DNA of 64,000 nucleotides from positions 57,316-121,315 of the forward strand of contig NZ_DJUR01000043.1 of assembly GCF_002440555.1 (NCBI RefSeq), in the 5' to 3' direction. Positions 10,249-18,644 of the stretch are shown here, one piece after another (position 1 is the stretch's first letter; every line of letters begins with the position of its first letter). The DNA comes from Aerococcus sp. UBA6277. Lineage in GTDB: Bacteria > Bacillota > Bacilli > Lactobacillales > Aerococcaceae. The position numbers were made by a program, and so were the translations under genes. The notes beneath the pieces are model-generated. The model searched no databases and was not told the DNA's origin. It saw nothing but the letters and a program-made list of their open reading frames with translations.

Positions 10249-11460
10249 TTATTTGATTTCGTCTTGTATACAGGCTAACAGTTCAACTGCTACACCGATT
10301 TTACTTTGTTTTTCTAAAGGATGCTCACTATCCTTAGTGATCAAAGTCACTTGATTGTCATCTGTATTGAAGCCGATTGTTTGGTCTGAAACGTCATTTG
10401 CTACAATCATGTCGACGCCTTTTCTAACCAACTTATCGCGCCCATATTCAATGACATTTTGTGTTTCAGCAGCAAAACCAACGGTATAATGCCCTTCTTT
10501 AGGCAGACTAGCTAAAATATCAGGATTTTCGGCCAATTGAATGGTCAACCCATCCTGATTAGATAGTTGGTTTTTTTTCATTTTTTGATCAGCTGGATGG
10601 GCAGACCGGTAGTCAGAAACAGCGGCAGACATAATGACAATATCTTTGTCTTGGACATGTTCGTGCATGGTGTCATACAAATCTTGTGCAGATGCCACAG
10701 TGACCACTTCTATGCCAGGTAGAACAGGCAGATTTTTAGCATGGTCAGTGCGGACTAGGGTCACTTGTCCGCCAGCAAGGGCGGCGGCATTGGCGATAGC
10801 CAAACCCATTTTGCCAGAAGAACGGTTGGTCAAGAAACGGACGGGGTCTAATCTCTCAGTAGTCCCGCCGGCTGAGATCAGTAGTTTACGGCCGGTTAAA
10901 TCAAGATTTTTAGCCTGCTTATCGATGGCAATATAGGCTAATAAGGCTTGGAATACGGCTCCAGGGGCTGGCATCCGGCCTTTACCCTCATAGCCTTCTG
11001 CCAAGAATCCGGTATCTGGTTCAACCACAATATGGCCGTCTAAACGGAGCTGTTCGACGTTACGCTGAGTAGCCTGGTTGGCCCACATTTTCTCGTTCAT
11101 CGCTGGCACGAATAAGAGTGGCGATTTCAAGGCCAACATCATGGACAATGCTTCGTTATCCGCAATGCCATTAGCAAATTTTGCCATGGTATTGGCGGTT
11201 GCTGGCATAACGATAGCGTAGTCAGTCCAATCGGCTAAAGCGATATGGGCCACAGTATCGGGGCCATTGCCCCCTTCAACTAATGGTGGATATTTGGTTA
11301 GGACTTCAAAGGTAAATGGTGTGACAAATTGCTTAGCAGACGGTGTCAAGGCCACACGCACATTAGCCCCTGCTTTAATGAGGGTACGGACAAAATCTGG
11401 GATTTTATATGCCGCGATGCCACCTGTGACAACAACTGTTAAATTTAATCCTTTAAGCAT
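10249..11460 (-). CDS. coaBC: Bifunctional phosphopantothenoylcysteine decarboxylase / phosphopantothenate-cysteine ligase
   Basis: A 403-aa enzyme catalysing two steps of coenzyme A synthesis. The N-terminal flavodoxin-like CoaC part (1-175) shows VTGGIAAYK, the catalytic His72 in TVAHIALAD and the PAMNEKMW motif (119-126). The C-terminal CoaB part (from about 185) shows SAGGTTERLDPVRFLTNRSS, AAVSDYR and a KKNQL region. In the CoaC flap the Cys of the Escherichia coli enzyme (ACGxxGxGRM) is Glu155 here (LAEGYEGKGRM). The start gives MLKGLNLTVVVTGG, normal for the family. It lies 24 nt downstream of thrC, so the two may be cotranscribed. Confidence 0.94.
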   Translation of the reverse strand: MLKGLNLTVVVTGGIAAYKIPDFVRTLIKAGANVRVALTPSAKQFVTPFTFEVLTKYPPLVEGGNGPDTVAHIALADWTDYAIVMPATANTMAKFANGIADNEALSMMLALKSPLLFVPAMNEKMWANQATQRNVEQLRLDGHIVVEPDTGFLAEGYEGKGRMPAPGAVFQALLAYIAIDKQAKNLDLTGRKLLISAGGTTERLDPVRFLTNRSSGKMGLAIANAAALAGGQVTLVRTDHAKNLPVLPGIEVVTVASAQDLYDTMHEHVQDKDIVIMSAAVSDYRSAHPADQKMKKNQLSNQDGLTIQLAENPDILASLPKEGHYTVGFAAETQNVIEYGRDKLVRKGVDMIVANDVSDQTIGFNTDDNQVTLITKDSEHPLEKQSKIGVAVELLACIQDEIK

Positions 11461-11484
11461 GGTCTCCTCCGCTTTCCAATTGAC

Positions 11485-12969
11485 TTATTCTCCAGTTAAA
11501 ATATCCACAACTGTTGCCTTCATATCCGCTACAGTAGATACACGGTTGTGGCGTACTTCAGCAGTTTGGATTTCTTTGATGGCATTTGGATAATCGAGGT
11601 TTCCTGCAGATTGAATGTTGGCTACCAATTCATCGTCAGTCGCATTTTCAACATCTTGTCCAATCGCATTCAAAACAGCTTGTGGGAACTTGTATGGGCT
11701 AGCTGTTGACACAACAACGCTTGGTCCACTTAGGGCATCTTTGGCCTTCAATTTTTGTAGACTCGCTGATGCTACCCCAGTATGCGGATCCATTAAATAG
11801 TCGTATGCTTTGTATACGCGGTCAATTTCAGCTTTAGTTTGGTCCTCGTCCGCGAACTCGCCAAGGAAGGATGCAAATTTCTCGCTCACGTCAGCTGGGA
11901 ATTCGTACCGCCCTTTTTCATCTAAGTCATTCATCAAGGCTGATAATTGGGCTACGTCATCTCCTAAGGCGTGGAATAACATCCGTTCGAAATTGCTTGA
12001 AACCAAGATATCCATAGACGGTGAAATCGTTAACTTGAACTCACGATTTTTGTCATAAACACCTGTATTAAAGAAGTCGTATAAGACAGTGTTATCATTA
12101 GAAGCACAAACCAATTTACCAACTGGTAGACCTAATTTTTGTGCATAGTAACCAGCTAAGATGTCCCCGAAGTTTCCTGTTGGGACCACAAAGTTGACCG
12201 GACTGCCTGCTTCAATTTCTTCATGTTTCACTAATTGAGCATATGCGTAGAAGTAGTACACGACTTGTGGAATTAAGCGCCCGATATTCATTGAGTTGGC
12301 TGATGAGAATTGAATGTTTTCTGCCGCTAAATTAGCGCGTAAAGCTTCATCGTTAAATAAGCGTTTCACTTCTGTTTGTGCATCATCAAAGTTCCCTTCA
12401 ATCGCCACCACGAAGGTGTTGTCCCCTTTTTGGGTTACCATTTGTTTTTCTTGAATAGTCGAAACCCCACCTTGCGGGTAGAAGACAATGATTTTTGTAC
12501 CTGGTACATCTGCGAATCCAGCCATTGCTGCCTTACCAGTGTCGCCAGAAGTAGCTGTCAAAATGGCAATCTCGTTGTCATTAGCATTCATCTCAGCTGA
12601 TTTTTTCATTAAATGCGGTAAGATTTGTAGCGCTAGGTCTTTAAAGGCAATCGTTGGACCGTGGAATAATTCTAAATAGTAGTCATCGCCAACTTTTGCT
12701 AACGGTGCAATCACATCCGTATCAAATTTTTCATCGTATGCCCCATCGATACATGCTTTTAAATCTGCTTCTGAAAAGTCATCAAAAAAGATAGACATAA
12801 CAAAATAAGCCAATTCTTGGTAGGTCATCTCTTTTAATTCAGACCAATCAAGGTCAATACTAGGCCATTCTGTTGGAACGTATAGCCCGCCATCAGTTGC
12901 TAATCCTTGAACAATGGCTTGTGAAGCAGTGACAACATTGTTCTGGTTACGTGTACTTTTAAATTGCAT
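11485..12969 (-). CDS. thrC: Threonine synthase
   Basis: A 494-aa PLP enzyme that converts O-phosphohomoserine to threonine. The PLP lysine is Lys110 in HGPTIAFKDLALQ; the N-terminal TDGGLYVPTEWP and the phosphate-binding TATSGDTGKAAM are characteristic of the longer ThrC class. The ATG follows TTAGGAGGATTAAG with ideal spacing. No homoserine genes are adjacent, so thrC is detached from the rest of the pathway in this window. The leader is too short to hold a T-box. Confidence 0.95.
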   Translation of the reverse strand: MQFKSTRNQNNVVTASQAIVQGLATDGGLYVPTEWPSIDLDWSELKEMTYQELAYFVMSIFFDDFSEADLKACIDGAYDEKFDTDVIAPLAKVGDDYYLELFHGPTIAFKDLALQILPHLMKKSAEMNANDNEIAILTATSGDTGKAAMAGFADVPGTKIIVFYPQGGVSTIQEKQMVTQKGDNTFVVAIEGNFDDAQTEVKRLFNDEALRANLAAENIQFSSANSMNIGRLIPQVVYYFYAYAQLVKHEEIEAGSPVNFVVPTGNFGDILAGYYAQKLGLPVGKLVCASNDNTVLYDFFNTGVYDKNREFKLTISPSMDILVSSNFERMLFHALGDDVAQLSALMNDLDEKGRYEFPADVSEKFASFLGEFADEDQTKAEIDRVYKAYDYLMDPHTGVASASLQKLKAKDALSGPSVVVSTASPYKFPQAVLNAIGQDVENATDDELVANIQSAGNLDYPNAIKEIQTAEVRHNRVSTVADMKATVVDILTGE

Positions 12970-13044
12970 CTTAATCCTCCTAAGCGACTCCTATTACCTT
13001 GTTGATCATTTTTATCTATGTCAGTCACTCTTTATATTTGCTTT

Positions 13045-13050
13045 ATTCTA
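13045..13050 (-). promoter_or_regulatory. Extended -10 of thrC
   Basis: Minus-strand TGGTAGAAT (extended -10 with TAGAAT), about 75 nt before the thrC start. No strong -35. Confidence 0.4.
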
Positions 13051-13182
13051 CCATAGAAGGTACATTTATGGCAGTAAGGACTAATTTTTCTCATAATTTT
13101 CTATTAGAAAATTCATACGAATTATTGCATGTTTATAGCTTAAAATAGATTTTATTACTCATATATGTTAACATTAAGTGTG

Positions 13183-13207
13183 TTCCTAAATTTTTTAATT
13201 GTAGGAA
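13183..13207 (+). promoter_or_regulatory. AT-loop hairpin in the rplY leader
   Basis: TTCCTA and TAGGAA arms around a 13-nt A/T-rich loop, 25 nt upstream of the rplY RBS. It could be a leader structure for autoregulation or an operator; no promoter hexamers could be fixed with confidence. Confidence 0.3.
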
Positions 13208-13244
13208 ACGTAAATACAAACGTATATACTCAGGAGGTATTCGA

Positions 13245-13880
13245 ATGAAATTTACAGCTCAAAAACGTGATGGCTCTGGTACTTCAGCAGCTAAACAATT
13301 ACGTAAAGAAGATTTAGTTCCAGGCGTTGTATACGCAAGTGACTTAGATCCAATTAACATCACATTATCAGTTTCTGATGTAGAACAAATTCGTCGTGAA
13401 TTAGGTCTTAACTCAGTATTTGATTTAGAGTTAGATGGTAAAACACATACAGTTTACGTACGTGAAATTTCACAATCAGCGTTGAAACCAACTATCTACA
13501 ACATTTCTTTACAAGCGATTAAAAAAGGTCAAAAACTTGAAATGCCATTATCTATCGTTATTGTTAACGAAGATGCTTTAGCAGATCAAGAAGGTGTAGC
13601 TTCTACTACAACACTTGAAATTGATGTTGTTGCTGACCCAGCAACCGCGCCAGACTCAGTTGAAGTTGACGTTACAGGCTTAGCTATTGGTGACTCAGTA
13701 ACTGCTGGTGACTTAAAACTTGCTAGCGACATCGAATTAGTAACAGATGCTGAAGAGGTTGTTGTATCTATTTCTGCGCCGGTTGAAGAGCCAGAAGAAG
13801 TTGACCCAGATGCAGAGGTTGCTGAACCAGAAGTAATCGATGAAAAAGAAGGCGAAATTGTCGAAGATACTGAAAATTAA
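13245..13880 (+). CDS. rplY: 50S ribosomal protein L25 / general stress protein Ctc
   Basis: A 211-aa two-domain L25 (TL5/Ctc type) that binds 5S rRNA. The N-terminal L25 domain (1-90) carries AQKRDGSGTSAAKQLRK and VPGVVYA; the C-terminal beta domain follows from about 95. A very acidic tail of about 30 residues (EEPEEVDPDAEVAEPEVID) is typical of Gram-positive Ctc proteins. The ATG follows CAGGAGGTATTCGA. Monocistronic with a terminator. Confidence 0.96.
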   Translation: MKFTAQKRDGSGTSAAKQLRKEDLVPGVVYASDLDPINITLSVSDVEQIRRELGLNSVFDLELDGKTHTVYVREISQSALKPTIYNISLQAIKKGQKLEMPLSIVIVNEDALADQEGVASTTTLEIDVVADPATAPDSVEVDVTGLAIGDSVTAGDLKLASDIELVTDAEEVVVSISAPVEEPEEVDPDAEVAEPEVIDEKEGEIVEDTEN

Positions 13881-13906
13881 GATTTTTCAATTTCTTTCAT
13901 CAAATA

Positions 13907-13942
13907 AAAACCGGAGTGATTTAATTCACTCTGGTTTTTTTG
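13907..13942 (+). terminator. Terminator of rplY
   Basis: A 13-bp stem AAAACCGGAGTGA / TCACTCTGGTTTT with a 6-nt loop and a following T run. Confidence 0.92.
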
Positions 13943-14049
13943 TTTTCTTTAAAATTAGAAAAACTTCGACATATACTTTACCAAATCACTACATGCATCA
14001 AAAAAGGGGCGTGATTGCTAGATCACTGCCCTGTTTTGCTAGTGGATAT

Positions 14050-14613
14050 TTATTTTTCAACTAGGATAATTTTCTTATTAGTTTTGATTAGTAGGTAAGA
14101 GATGGCATAGCACGCGCCCCATGTCGCAAGTCCCGACATGCCGTTCATAATAGCTGAGTACACCCATGGACTCATGCCTTCTGGTGCGTATTGGCCCCAA
14201 AAGGCTACACCGGCTAGAAAATGAACAAAGTATTCTGCAAATATGGCGATGAAAGTAGCCAATCCAACATATAGGAAAAGATTTTTTTCATGATTATTCT
14301 TTGCTGCTTGTTGAATTTGTAGGGCAAAAATACCCGCTAATCCAGCTAAGGCAAAGGCAAATATATATTCTATAATACCTTGTACTGGGGTTAAAATACT
14401 GGCAAATCCAGAAATAAATTTAATCAGTCCTAACAAGAATCCTGACAATAAACCAACACGAATCCCTCTTCTAAACGCCACAATATAAATAATGGCTAGT
14501 GAAATTTGAACCCCAAAACTTGGGCCGATTTCTATCGGTATCATCGATACTATAAAAGCAATTACTGCTGCAATAGCGGCCTCGATATTTTCATTCAACT
14601 TAACTGATCTCAT
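14050..14613 (-). CDS. thiT: Thiamine ECF transporter S component ThiT
   Basis: A 187-aa, six-helix membrane protein that binds thiamine and works with a shared ECF energising module encoded elsewhere. The thiamine-binding residues of Lactococcus ThiT appear conserved: Glu82 (GIIEY), His131, Trp139, Tyr152 and Asn157 in EYFVHFLAG and WVYSAIMNG. Length equals the family norm. Regulation is explicit: a promoter, a full TPP riboswitch and an intrinsic terminator lie upstream, so uptake should be shut off when TPP is plentiful. The RBS is GGAGAAGAAGAA before ATG. Confidence 0.95.
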   Translation of the reverse strand: MRSVKLNENIEAAIAAVIAFIVSMIPIEIGPSFGVQISLAIIYIVAFRRGIRVGLLSGFLLGLIKFISGFASILTPVQGIIEYIFAFALAGLAGIFALQIQQAAKNNHEKNLFLYVGLATFIAIFAEYFVHFLAGVAFWGQYAPEGMSPWVYSAIMNGMSGLATWGACYAISYLLIKTNKKIILVEK

Positions 14614-14676
14614 TTCTTCTTCTCCATTCTTTTGTAGGCACAGTGCAAGCTATTTTGAAATATTATCAAAGTAAAT

Positions 14677-14713
14677 AAAAAATCGCATCTATCACAATTG
14701 TGACAAACACGAC
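14677..14713 (-). terminator. Riboswitch-controlled terminator upstream of thiT
   Basis: On the minus strand a long stem closes on the loop AATT between TCAC and GTGA and extends through GTCGTGTTTG / TAGATGCGAT with several G-U pairs, followed by six T. It lies between the TPP aptamer and the thiT start. The upstream hairpin AATGATTTAA-TGCG-TTAAATCGTT (14728-14751) is a possible competing structure. Confidence 0.8.
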
Positions 14714-14772
14714 CTCTCAATGTATTCAACGATTTAACGCATTAAATCATTCACCAACAAATGGCTATTGAA

Positions 14773-14850
14773 CACTTCCTTACGCCAGTATAAACCGGAT
14801 CAAGTTATGAGGGTCTGTTTTTAAACATCTCAGCAAAAGCTCCCCTAGTG
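14773..14850 (-). ncRNA. TPP riboswitch (THI element)
   Basis: The minus strand carries the conserved THI-box in order: ACTAGGGGAGC, TTTTGCTGAGATG, ACCCTCATAACTTGATC, CGG, then ACTGGCGTAAGGAAGTG. These correspond to the pyrimidine-sensing GCTGAGA loop and the pyrophosphate-sensing CTGATC...TGGCGTAGGGA half. It precedes thiT and a terminator, so TPP binding should cause premature termination. Confidence 0.95.
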
Positions 14851-14873
14851 CATACAAGTATATTATTTCTTTC

Positions 14874-14902
14874 AGTATATGCTACTCTTGCATCTTTAGC
14901 AA
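14874..14902 (-). promoter_or_regulatory. Promoter of the thiT riboswitch transcript
   Basis: Minus-strand TTGCTA (14897-14902), 17-nt spacer, TATACT (14874-14879). Transcription would start just ahead of the aptamer. Confidence 0.75.
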
Positions 14903-14918
14903 GAGTTAACCCAAACAT

Positions 14919-14947
14919 TTTATAATCACTTAGTCTTATTGTATAAT
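14919..14947 (+). promoter_or_regulatory. Promoter for the HesB-like gene and mvaA
   Basis: TTTATA, 17-nt spacer, TATAAT (14942-14947). This leaves a leader of about 110 nt before the next start codon. Confidence 0.55.
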
Positions 14948-15063
14948 AGAATTGAGCGCTGGTGCATCGAAACCACACTATTGTATTAATATTATCAATA
15001 TGATATATTTTTATGAACATATTTTTGCATTCTTTTATTTTGAGGCCTATGGGGGGATGAAAT

Positions 15064-15387
15064 TTGAAGCTATTTTTTTCAAATAAAGCGATCAATAAAT
15101 TACAATCATTATCACAATTTGAACATATTTGTTTAAATGATACACAGTATTTACATATTTCTGATGAACAAGAAATTGACCTGGTTATACGGACGAATGA
15201 AACAGATTTTTCTGCTTATGATGACGTCTTAGAGACCCATATTGGCCAAATTCACGTGAGAAAGAATGCCTTAAAATTTTTAGGCCATGACAACCGTATT
15301 GACTTCGATGATTTCAGACAAGTCTTTGTGTTAATCGTCGACGGCCAGGTGATGAACGATAACATATACCTACAGAAAGCGCAATAA
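15064..15387 (+). CDS. HesB/YneR-like Fe-S cluster biosynthesis family protein
   Basis: A 107-aa protein that I place in the HesB-like family found in lactic acid bacteria. Shared features are the N-terminal MKLFFSNKAINKLQ, the pattern YDDVLETHIGQIHV and the C-terminal VMNDNIYL, which align with Y-D-x-V, S-x-x-G-P-hydrophobic and L-T-D-N-L positions of that family. The A-type scaffold Cys residues are absent, as is common in this subgroup, so a true Fe-S carrier role is doubtful. The start is TTG, 7 nt after GGGGGG; the nearby ATG at 15057 is out of frame and short. It lies 66 nt upstream of mvaA. Confidence 0.6.
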   Translation: MKLFFSNKAINKLQSLSQFEHICLNDTQYLHISDEQEIDLVIRTNETDFSAYDDVLETHIGQIHVRKNALKFLGHDNRIDFDDFRQVFVLIVDGQVMNDNIYLQKAQ

Positions 15388-15453
15388 TTTATAATTCTTA
15401 AACTAAACGGGCTAGGTATACTGGTCCGTTTATTTATTGAAGAAGGAGTAAAT

Positions 15454-16767
15454 ATGTCTCAAAACCAATTCCAAGCGTATTATAAAAAGTCTCGGCAAGA
15501 ACGTATTGATATTTTAGTAGACCAGGAAAAAATTACCGGTGACCAAGGAGAATTTTTAAAGAATGGTCAGGGCTTAAGTGTTGAAATCGCCGATAATATG
15601 GTTGAAAATGCCCTTTCTACCTACCGGCTCCCTTATGGTCTAGGACTCAACTTCCTAATCAACAATCGAGAGGTCCAAATTCCAATGGTTACTGAGGAAC
15701 CATCTGTAATTGCAGCTGCATCAAATGGTGGGAAAATGATTCAGCAAGCTGGTGGATTTATGGCACAGGTTAACCAGCGTCTGATGACTGGACAAATTGC
15801 TTTTACGGGGGTTGAAAATGATACCCAAGCCCTAGGTCTTGAAAACTGGGTGAATGAAGTTGCAGATGACTTACTAGCTGTTGCCAACGCTGCCTATCCT
15901 TCTATCGTTGGACGTGGTGGCGGTGCGCGAACAATCCATTCTCATTACTATCCAGCAACCGATAGTAATGCCCCTTTTTTCGTTATATATCTAACCATTG
16001 ATACCAAAGAAGCGATGGGTGCGAATATGATGAATACCATGTTGGAGGCTTTGAAGGCTTATATCTTACATCATGTGGATTTTATTCCTGGTCTAGATGG
16101 GTTGATGGCTATTCTATCGAATTATGCAGTGGAAGCTACGGCAACGGCGACTTGTGAGATTCCAGCCCACCTACTGGATAAGGGGGAAGTTTTAGGAAGT
16201 GAAGTTGCTAAAAAAATAGCATTAGCTAGTCAGTTAGCTCAAGTGGATGTATACCGGGCAACTACTCACAACAAGGGCATTATGAACGGTGTAGATGCTT
16301 TTGTATTAGCTACAGGTAATGACTGGCGGGCAGTTGAGGCTGGTGTGCATGCATATGCGGCCAGAGACGGTCAATACCGTGGATTGGCTACCTGGTCATA
16401 CGACGTTGACCGTGAAGTGCTAACTGGTGAACTCACCCTACCTTTAGCTTTAGGTGCTGTTGGCGGGTCTATTGGTATCCATCCAACTGTTCAAGTGACT
16501 AAGTCCATACTAGGTCAAGCAGACGCTAAAACATTGATGGAAATTGCTGTATCACTTGGGTTAGCCCAAAACTTTGCAGCAATTCGAGCACTTGTATCTG
16601 AAGGTATTCAAGCTGGACATATGGAACTACAAGCCAAGTCCCTAGCCATTCAAGCAGGTGCACAAGATGATCATGAAATCAACCAATTACTATCAGCATT
16701 AGAAAAAGCTGATCACAAAAACTTGGCGACCGCTAAAGAATTATTAGAAAAATTACGAAATGCCTAA
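15454..16767 (+). CDS. mvaA: Hydroxymethylglutaryl-CoA reductase, degradative (class II) type
   Basis: A 437-aa class II HMG-CoA reductase that makes mevalonate for isoprenoid (undecaprenyl, menaquinone) synthesis. Catalytic signatures are TEEPSV (residues 80-85), the EAMGANMMNTMLE loop near 190, the HNKGIMNGVDA stretch and the C-terminal flap after residue 370. Length fits bacterial class II enzymes. ATG follows GAAGGAG. It faces mvaS across a shared terminator, so the first two mevalonate-pathway genes are linked but transcribed in opposite directions. Confidence 0.96.
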   Translation: MSQNQFQAYYKKSRQERIDILVDQEKITGDQGEFLKNGQGLSVEIADNMVENALSTYRLPYGLGLNFLINNREVQIPMVTEEPSVIAAASNGGKMIQQAGGFMAQVNQRLMTGQIAFTGVENDTQALGLENWVNEVADDLLAVANAAYPSIVGRGGGARTIHSHYYPATDSNAPFFVIYLTIDTKEAMGANMMNTMLEALKAYILHHVDFIPGLDGLMAILSNYAVEATATATCEIPAHLLDKGEVLGSEVAKKIALASQLAQVDVYRATTHNKGIMNGVDAFVLATGNDWRAVEAGVHAYAARDGQYRGLATWSYDVDREVLTGELTLPLALGAVGGSIGIHPTVQVTKSILGQADAKTLMEIAVSLGLAQNFAAIRALVSEGIQAGHMELQAKSLAIQAGAQDDHEINQLLSALEKADHKNLATAKELLEKLRNA

Positions 16768-16824
16768 AAAAATCGTTACCCACTTGAAGTGAAGTTTACT
16801 TCTTGTAGGTAACGATTTTCTTTA
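16767..16824. terminator. Bidirectional terminator between mvaA and mvaS
   Basis: A perfect 12-bp stem AAAATCGTTACC / GGTAACGATTTT with an inner GAAGT/ACTTC helix and T runs on both sides. Confidence 0.93.
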
Positions 16825-17976
16825 TTTATATAGTCGCTTATGATCTTCAACACCAGCTAATTGGAATTGTTCTTCATCGTCAGCTAGCACTAATTGACTT
16901 CCATCAGTCGGTAGTTCTTCCTGGAAAATCAATTCATAATCGGCAACGGATAATTGTACACGATTGTCTAACATTGCTACATGTCTTTCTACTGCGAGCA
17001 TATCTTTGAAGCCATCTACTAAAGAAATGGAGAGGAATTCACCAACTGCACCTGACCCATAAGAATACAATCCAATAGTGTCCCCAGCTTCAAGATTTTG
17101 ACTTTTGTCTAATAAGGATATCAAACTTAAATATAAAGAACCTGTATAGATATTTCCAACCCGTTTATTGTAAATGCGGCTGGCTTCAAATTGGTCTGTT
17201 AAGGCTGCTTGTTTAGCTTCATCCACCTCCGGCAATAATTGACGCAAGCCCTTTAAGCCCATTTTTGAATAGGGTAAATGGAAGGCTAAAGCCTTAAAAT
17301 CAGCTAAAGTTTTATTGGTCCGTTTTTTATATTCAGTCCACACTGTCTCTAAGTAAAAGAGGTATTGTTCATTAGAGAATTTACCATCTACTTGGGCATA
17401 TGTAGAATAATTTGGACGCCAAAAATCGTAAATGTCTCCAGTGTAAGAAACAGCATCGTCATTGATCACAGCCACACGAGGGTCTTTACTGATTAGCATA
17501 GCTACTGCACCTGCACCCTGTGTTGATTCTCCTGAAGTATTCAAGCCGTATCTAGCTATGTCAGTTGCAATCACCAAGACTTTTGACTCTGGATGACGGG
17601 CAATATGGGATACCGCAGTTTGAAGTCCTACAGTTGCTGCATAACATGCCTCTTTCATTTCAATAGCACGGGCAAATGGGTTAATCCCCAAAAGCTGGTG
17701 CACGTGGACTGCCATTGCTTTTGATTGATCGACACCTGATTCTGACCCCACAATAATGAAATCAATCGCTTCTTTATCTTCCGCTGTTAAAATTGGCCAA
17801 GCTGCGTTAGCTGCCATTGAAACTGGATCTTGGGTTAAGGGTGCCACTGCTTGCTGGGTTTGACCTAAACCAATTGTAAACTTCGCCGGATCAACATCTC
17901 TAGCTTCAGCCAGTTCTTCCATGTCCACATAGACATGTGGTGTGAAGAAATGCAGTTTATCTATACCAATATTCAT
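16822..17976 (-). CDS. mvaS: Hydroxymethylglutaryl-CoA synthase
   Basis: A 384-aa thiolase-fold enzyme condensing acetyl-CoA with acetoacetyl-CoA. The catalytic triad is visible: Glu79 (VGSESGVD), Cys111 (KEACYAAT) and His233 (AFHLPYSKMG), at the numbers usual for Gram-positive MvaS. The start MNIGIDKLHFFTP is typical, with GGGAG upstream. No strong promoter could be fixed in the 80 nt before it. Confidence 0.96.
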   Translation of the reverse strand: MNIGIDKLHFFTPHVYVDMEELAEARDVDPAKFTIGLGQTQQAVAPLTQDPVSMAANAAWPILTAEDKEAIDFIIVGSESGVDQSKAMAVHVHQLLGINPFARAIEMKEACYAATVGLQTAVSHIARHPESKVLVIATDIARYGLNTSGESTQGAGAVAMLISKDPRVAVINDDAVSYTGDIYDFWRPNYSTYAQVDGKFSNEQYLFYLETVWTEYKKRTNKTLADFKALAFHLPYSKMGLKGLRQLLPEVDEAKQAALTDQFEASRIYNKRVGNIYTGSLYLSLISLLDKSQNLEAGDTIGLYSYGSGAVGEFLSISLVDGFKDMLAVERHVAMLDNRVQLSVADYELIFQEELPTDGSQLVLADDEEQFQLAGVEDHKRLYK

Positions 17977-18103
17977 ATTCGTTACTCTCCCAACATCACT
18001 TTTATACGTAAAACGTCATTTATCACCTATCATTTTATCATAGTTCCTCCTCCCTATCCGTATTTGTCGCATTCTTAGGAAATTCTGAACATATTTTTTT
18101 CGT

Positions 18104-18139
18104 AAAAAATAGAGACACAACAAAGTTGACGTGCGTCTC
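18104..18139 (-). terminator. Orphan terminator upstream of mvaS
   Basis: Minus-strand GAGAC / GTCTC with an inner CAAC-TTT-GTTG helix, then six T. It ends no intact gene; the nearest upstream minus-strand sequence is the coding remnant at 18212-18396. Confidence 0.55.
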
Positions 18140-18211
18140 ATAGATAGAAACTGTCTGTTCAATTGAGCTAATGCTTTAGTGATGGGGAATCAGGTATCAA
18201 AGGAATTATTT

Positions 18212-18396
18212 TCATACGACGTCAGCAGCGCCAAAATACGCTACTGGATTGTTGCACGAAACGTTAGTGATTACGTTCCCTAACAACGCTTCATCGTTAG
18301 AAATCTCATCGCGTTCAACGCATACCCTGGGATTTCACGGATTGCTTGCAATGTAACAGGATCGTCCTGTCCATACTATTCAAAATTCATTTCCAT
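18212..18396 (-). pseudogene. Possible decayed coding remnant
   Basis: On the minus strand, an ATG (18394-18396) opens MEMNFE, then a stop, then in the same frame YGQDDPVTLQAIREIPGYAL, and after a +1 frame change DEISNDEALLGNVITNVS followed by NNPVAYFGAADVV and a stop. Both pieces have protein-like composition and join within about 10 codons of each other, as expected of a gene broken by a nonsense mutation and a frameshift. The DDPVTLQAIREIPG part recalls the N-terminus of some M48-type proteins, but this is weak. No RBS is visible. It could also be chance. The rest of the 17977-18506 gap shows nothing else I can support. Confidence 0.35.
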
Positions 18397-18456
18397 AAGA
18401 ATGTAAGGGGATACATATTTATAAGCTATCACTTTAAACTTTAATCTTTTTCATGG

Positions 18457-18462
18457 TATAAT
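18457..18462 (+). promoter_or_regulatory. Extended -10 promoter of the 37-aa peptide gene
   Basis: TGGTATAAT with TATAAT at 18457-18462 and a poor -35 (TTAAAC, 17 nt upstream). The start codon is 45 nt downstream. Confidence 0.65.
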
Positions 18463-18506
18463 AAGACATACCAAAAAAGTTATTTATCTGTAAGGGGGTT
18501 AAGCTT

Positions 18507-18620
18507 ATGCCAACTAGTAAGGCACAGAAAAAAAGAAACCGTAAAATACTATGGTATCTATTTTTAATCATTTTTACGATTGTACAAGGTTTTCTAATTT
18601 CAGATGATGATCAGGCATAG
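18507..18620 (+). CDS. Small single-span membrane protein, 37 aa
   Basis: ATG follows TAAGGGGGTTAAGCTT (good Shine-Dalgarno). The product has a basic N-terminus (residues 1-13, seven Lys/Arg), a hydrophobic segment (about 14-31, WYLFLIIFTIVQGFLI) and an acidic end SDDDQA, that is, a type II-like or N-in single-pass protein. It is flanked by its own extended -10 promoter and a strong terminator, so it is a complete transcription unit despite its size. I do not recognise the family. The charge layout differs from typical type I toxins, but that class cannot be excluded. Confidence 0.65.
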   Translation: MPTSKAQKKRNRKILWYLFLIIFTIVQGFLISDDDQA

Positions 18621-18644
18621 CCAATTGAATATACTATGATTAAG

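Noticed and set aside
12970..13244. Possible threonine T-box before thrC
   Set aside because: The leader from the TAGAAT box is only about 75 nt, with no terminator or UGGN bulge.
14805..15095. Minus-strand 96-codon open frame
   Set aside because: It covers the TPP riboswitch and its promoter, has no RBS and no protein-like pattern; the RNA element explains the region.
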